Position numbers and translations under genes: made by a program | Part shown: in pieces, positions 61,031-64,000 of the stretch | Layout of the letters: each line of letters starts with the position of its first letter | Position numbering within the stretch: the stretch's first letter is position 1 | Source: Ifrita kowaldi | Taxonomy: Eukaryota > Chordata > Aves > Passeriformes > Cinclosomatidae | DNA: 64,000 bases | Reading direction: 5' to 3' | NCBI GenBank assembly: GCA_013398055.1 | Contig: VZRS01001510.1 | Location: 473,656 to 537,655 of the forward strand | Notes under the pieces: model-generated | What the model saw: only the letters and a program-made list of their open reading frames with translations | What the model was told of the DNA's origin: nothing | Database searches by the model: none

Positions 61031-64000
61031 TCTGCAGACCAGAGTCTCTGCCTCTCAGATAATAGGTGGGATCTTTTCTCTCTCAGACAAGGCAGATGAT
61101 TCTTACTCCCTGCTTCTGCTGAGTTGGGCATGTGTGGCCAAAATATCACGCGGCTGGTTCAACCTGACAAGAACACGGCTACACAGAAGTACCTAAAAAA
61201 TAAGTTGAAGTGAAATAACAATTGTATTTTCCTCAGACAAAGAGAATAAAAAACCCCTTTTTTCACTCACCTTCTGGGAACAAGGTGTTCAAATGCAAAA
61301 TTTTATATTTCTGTGATGGAAGATTGCAGGAATGCCTGAGGAAGATCACATTGATGTGACTGCAGAATTAGCTGCTAGATCCCATCCTTTGCAGAAGGAG
61401 AAACTATCCTCCTTTCAGAGGGAATTCAATATTTAATGACCATCAAGGCATCGTTGTTGAAAGTGAAATTTAAAAATGGAGTGCTAGGACTTAAAAGCAA
61501 GAAAGTGAAGAAAATGAAAGTACAGAGCCAGTCATTTAGTTCAGGTACATAACATCTTTATTTCTGAGAGCATCTTTGTTTCTTTCACTCCTGAAATGCA
61601 TTTTTATAGTGTGTGTGTATAACTGTGTGCGTGGATATTTGTATGTGATACTAATCAAGGCCTACACCATAAATGGACTTGCTGTGTTTAATTGGATTTA
61701 CTGAGGGTTTATGATGGATGTGCTCAGATCTTGTTTTCCTCCTTCTTTAGGACCTGAGACCAATGCAAGAGGCAGCAGCAAGGGTTTAATCAGCAGTTGT
61801 TGCAGTACACAGGTCTGTCAGAAAATCCTGCTTTAAAGCACTGTGCCTGTCCCGGTATCATGAGGCCAAGCAAATAGGGATGATATGCCCATAACCCCTG
61901 AGCCCTTCTCGTGCCTTCTGATAATTGTGCCTTCATGTGTTTCAGCATCTCTGTAGCAGTGTAAAACCAGTGGTTATTACTCAAAAAATGCATGGGATTA
62001 GTTCCTAGAGATTTGTGGCTGGTAGTTTACCTGTGGTAAGTATCTTTGAATAAAATCATTACTTAACGTGATTTTATGTGTCAATCAAAATGTGGATGAG
62101 TGTAAACTAATTTGTGTGTGTGTATAGCTAAAATTTTTCCACTTAACTTGGTCACTTCCAACAGTTAAAACTAAAAATCAGATAATACTCTTGGTGAAAC
62201 TGTATTTTAAAGTGAAGCAAACAATAGATCAAAAGAATCTCCAGAGACAAAAAGATTGCAAAATATTTTCTGTGGAGGTATATATGAGAGAGACTGTGTT
62301 TATTTTGTAGAAAGCTCTAATTTGGATTACTGCTCTATTGTATAGAGCAATAGGATAAGAGAAGGTAAAAAATAGATAACAATTTTAAAAAGGAATTTTT
62401 AATAGACACAAGATGGCAAAAAACAATGGATTAGCACAATATAATGTGACTTATTGGAAGTTATCATGAAGAAATAAATTGGAAATATATTGGGCAAACA
62501 GACAAAAGTTCCATAGACAAGTTCCAGGTCCCAGATGAAAGATCCACATAGAAATGGTGCAGGACTGTGCCTCAAGCAATTCTTGATGATGAAATGGGAC
62601 TTTCCTGCAGTAAAAGAACAATATACGTCTGAGGGCTTCAGGCATTCCGGTGTGAGGGAACCCCTCTGTTAATTCCCCAAGAAGGGTGTGCGCAGAGAGA
62701 GACAGATCAGCACTTATACTTGTTTGAGGCTTGCAACTAAGAGTAACACTGATGAGCTAGAGCCCTTTAAAATTTGTTTTCTTGTTATGTGCTCTTGGGA
62801 GAAGTAATGCAACTGAGTCAACTGCAAGGCCAGTCCAGCAGCTGGGACGATTTTGGTGAAGTTTCCTAGGGGGGTGAAAAGTTGGAGTTTTCTATGGCGA
62901 TTAAAACGTGTGACAGTCTGCAAATACTTCTCTTTTCAAAATGGTTTTATTTTTCTTAAACCACTCTACGTCTTTATTCCAAGTGCAGTTTTGCAAATAC
63001 ATTGTCCAGAATTTCCTTCTCTGATCTTAATTATCCATCAACCAGCTTCCCTCTTATTAATTAGTACTCAAATTTTAGCAGCAGCTTGAACCGGGTCACT
63101 GTTCACATGTTGAAACAACAGATGCAAAGGGGTTTGTGAGTGACAGGATAAAAATTAGGCACCATCTTGGCATGAAGTTTGAGAAAGATGTTAAGAAATA
63201 TCTCTGCATTTCATATTGGAATCTATTCCACATCTCCGAGTACTGTATATACTGTACAAATGCTTCATTTTAAGTCTGCCAACACTGCTTCTCCAATTTG
63301 TCAATCCTGGAATTCTTTTTAGTAAGTTCTACAAATGTACGGCTCATCATTGTTATTATGTTCCATTAGAACATTTGCCAGTTTTGAGTTCTGTCAGATA
63401 TACGTGATAGCATTTGATGAATCGCTGCTGAAATGATCCACTACAAACACATCCAATTTTTTGGAGTGCCTTCTACCAGTATTGATAAGTATCTGGGGTT
63501 TAAATGCAATGCTGCTTCTACATGCTCAATCATATTGCTTGTTGCAAACATTTAGGATGAGTTTGCTATTGACTACTTAATTAATTGTCTTGGCTCCTAC
63601 TTTTTTCTGTCAGTCAAGGACTGCACTAGTCTGCTGTTACAACGATACTTTGTTAGAGAAAAGGTGGCACATTCAGTTGCACGACTGATTTGGTAGCCTG
63701 TTTTCAACATTGGGGCACTACAACTACAGCAAACCTTCATTTCTACTTGAGGCTTGCATTTGTTTCATTTGTGGGGTATGTTCAGCATCTAGGTTGCTGC
63801 AGCAGACAGGTCAAGGCTTTGTAAATATGCACACAAACTCCCCTGAGCGAGTCATTGATCCAGAAAATGTCCTGTAGAGCAAAATCTGCAAAGCAGAATG
63901 CCTCACCCTGTAAACATACCTCCTCAGATACAGCCTTGTTTAAGTCTTGGGACAGGGAAAGAATCCAAAAGTCAAAAAAAATAAGTGGGGAAGGTACACT
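61031..64000. other. Non-coding stretch to the window end
   Basis: Short GT runs occur at 61610-61640 and 62112-62124. There is no gene, RNA gene or transposon I recognise. Confidence 0.5.

Noticed and set aside
1..64000. CRISPR array, prokaryotic operon or phage-like system
   Set aside because: There are no regularly spaced direct repeats, no dense coding and no ribosome-binding-site pattern. The sequence is vertebrate in every respect.

Overview
This window looks like nuclear DNA of a bird, most probably a songbird. It is AT-rich, has no operon-like gene packing and no long open reading frames, and carries 5'-truncated CR1 LINE copies ending in the typical avian CR1 tail. It also has a solo LTR that I recognise as the TguLTR5-like ERVL type, abundant in passerines. 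Most of it reads as a gene desert or very long introns. I found no complete protein-coding gene, no RNA gene and no CRISPR array. The features are repeats, fossils, a few exon-like segments and several stretches that look like conserved non-coding DNA.

Layout. 1-5873: a solo LTR (about 24-573), then a 2.76-kb segment present twice in direct orientation (358-3113 and 3115-5873) with a single N between the copies. This is most simply an unmerged assembly overlap rather than a biological duplication. 6.4-7.6 kb: two exon-like stretches on the + strand, one interrupted by three in-frame TGA codons. 9.7 kb: a CR1 tail. 10-28 kb: mostly featureless DNA with short tandem duplications, a G+C-richer patch near 14.8-15.2 kb and conserved-looking blocks near 19.7-20.2 and 22.4 kb. 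28.2-28.7 kb (minus strand): a decayed Ty3/gypsy-type integrase fragment, the most distinctive protein-level signal here. 32.1-32.3 kb: an ancient amniote retroposon remnant. 35.0-35.4 kb: a conserved-looking block with a good CTCF-like motif. 46.5-48.1 kb: a conserved-looking block with a palindromic octamer (POU) motif. 48.4-50.2 kb: two CR1 3' fragments in the same orientation. 57.1-57.8 kb: two phase-compatible exon-like segments on the + strand, the first with coiled-coil character. 60.2 kb: a possible terminal exon. The remainder to 64 kb shows nothing I can name.

No set of genes in this window can be shown to act together. If the exon-like segments are real, they belong to a gene or genes whose other exons I did not find. 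The window therefore contributes regulatory candidates, transposon history and one probable assembly error rather than a new gene system.
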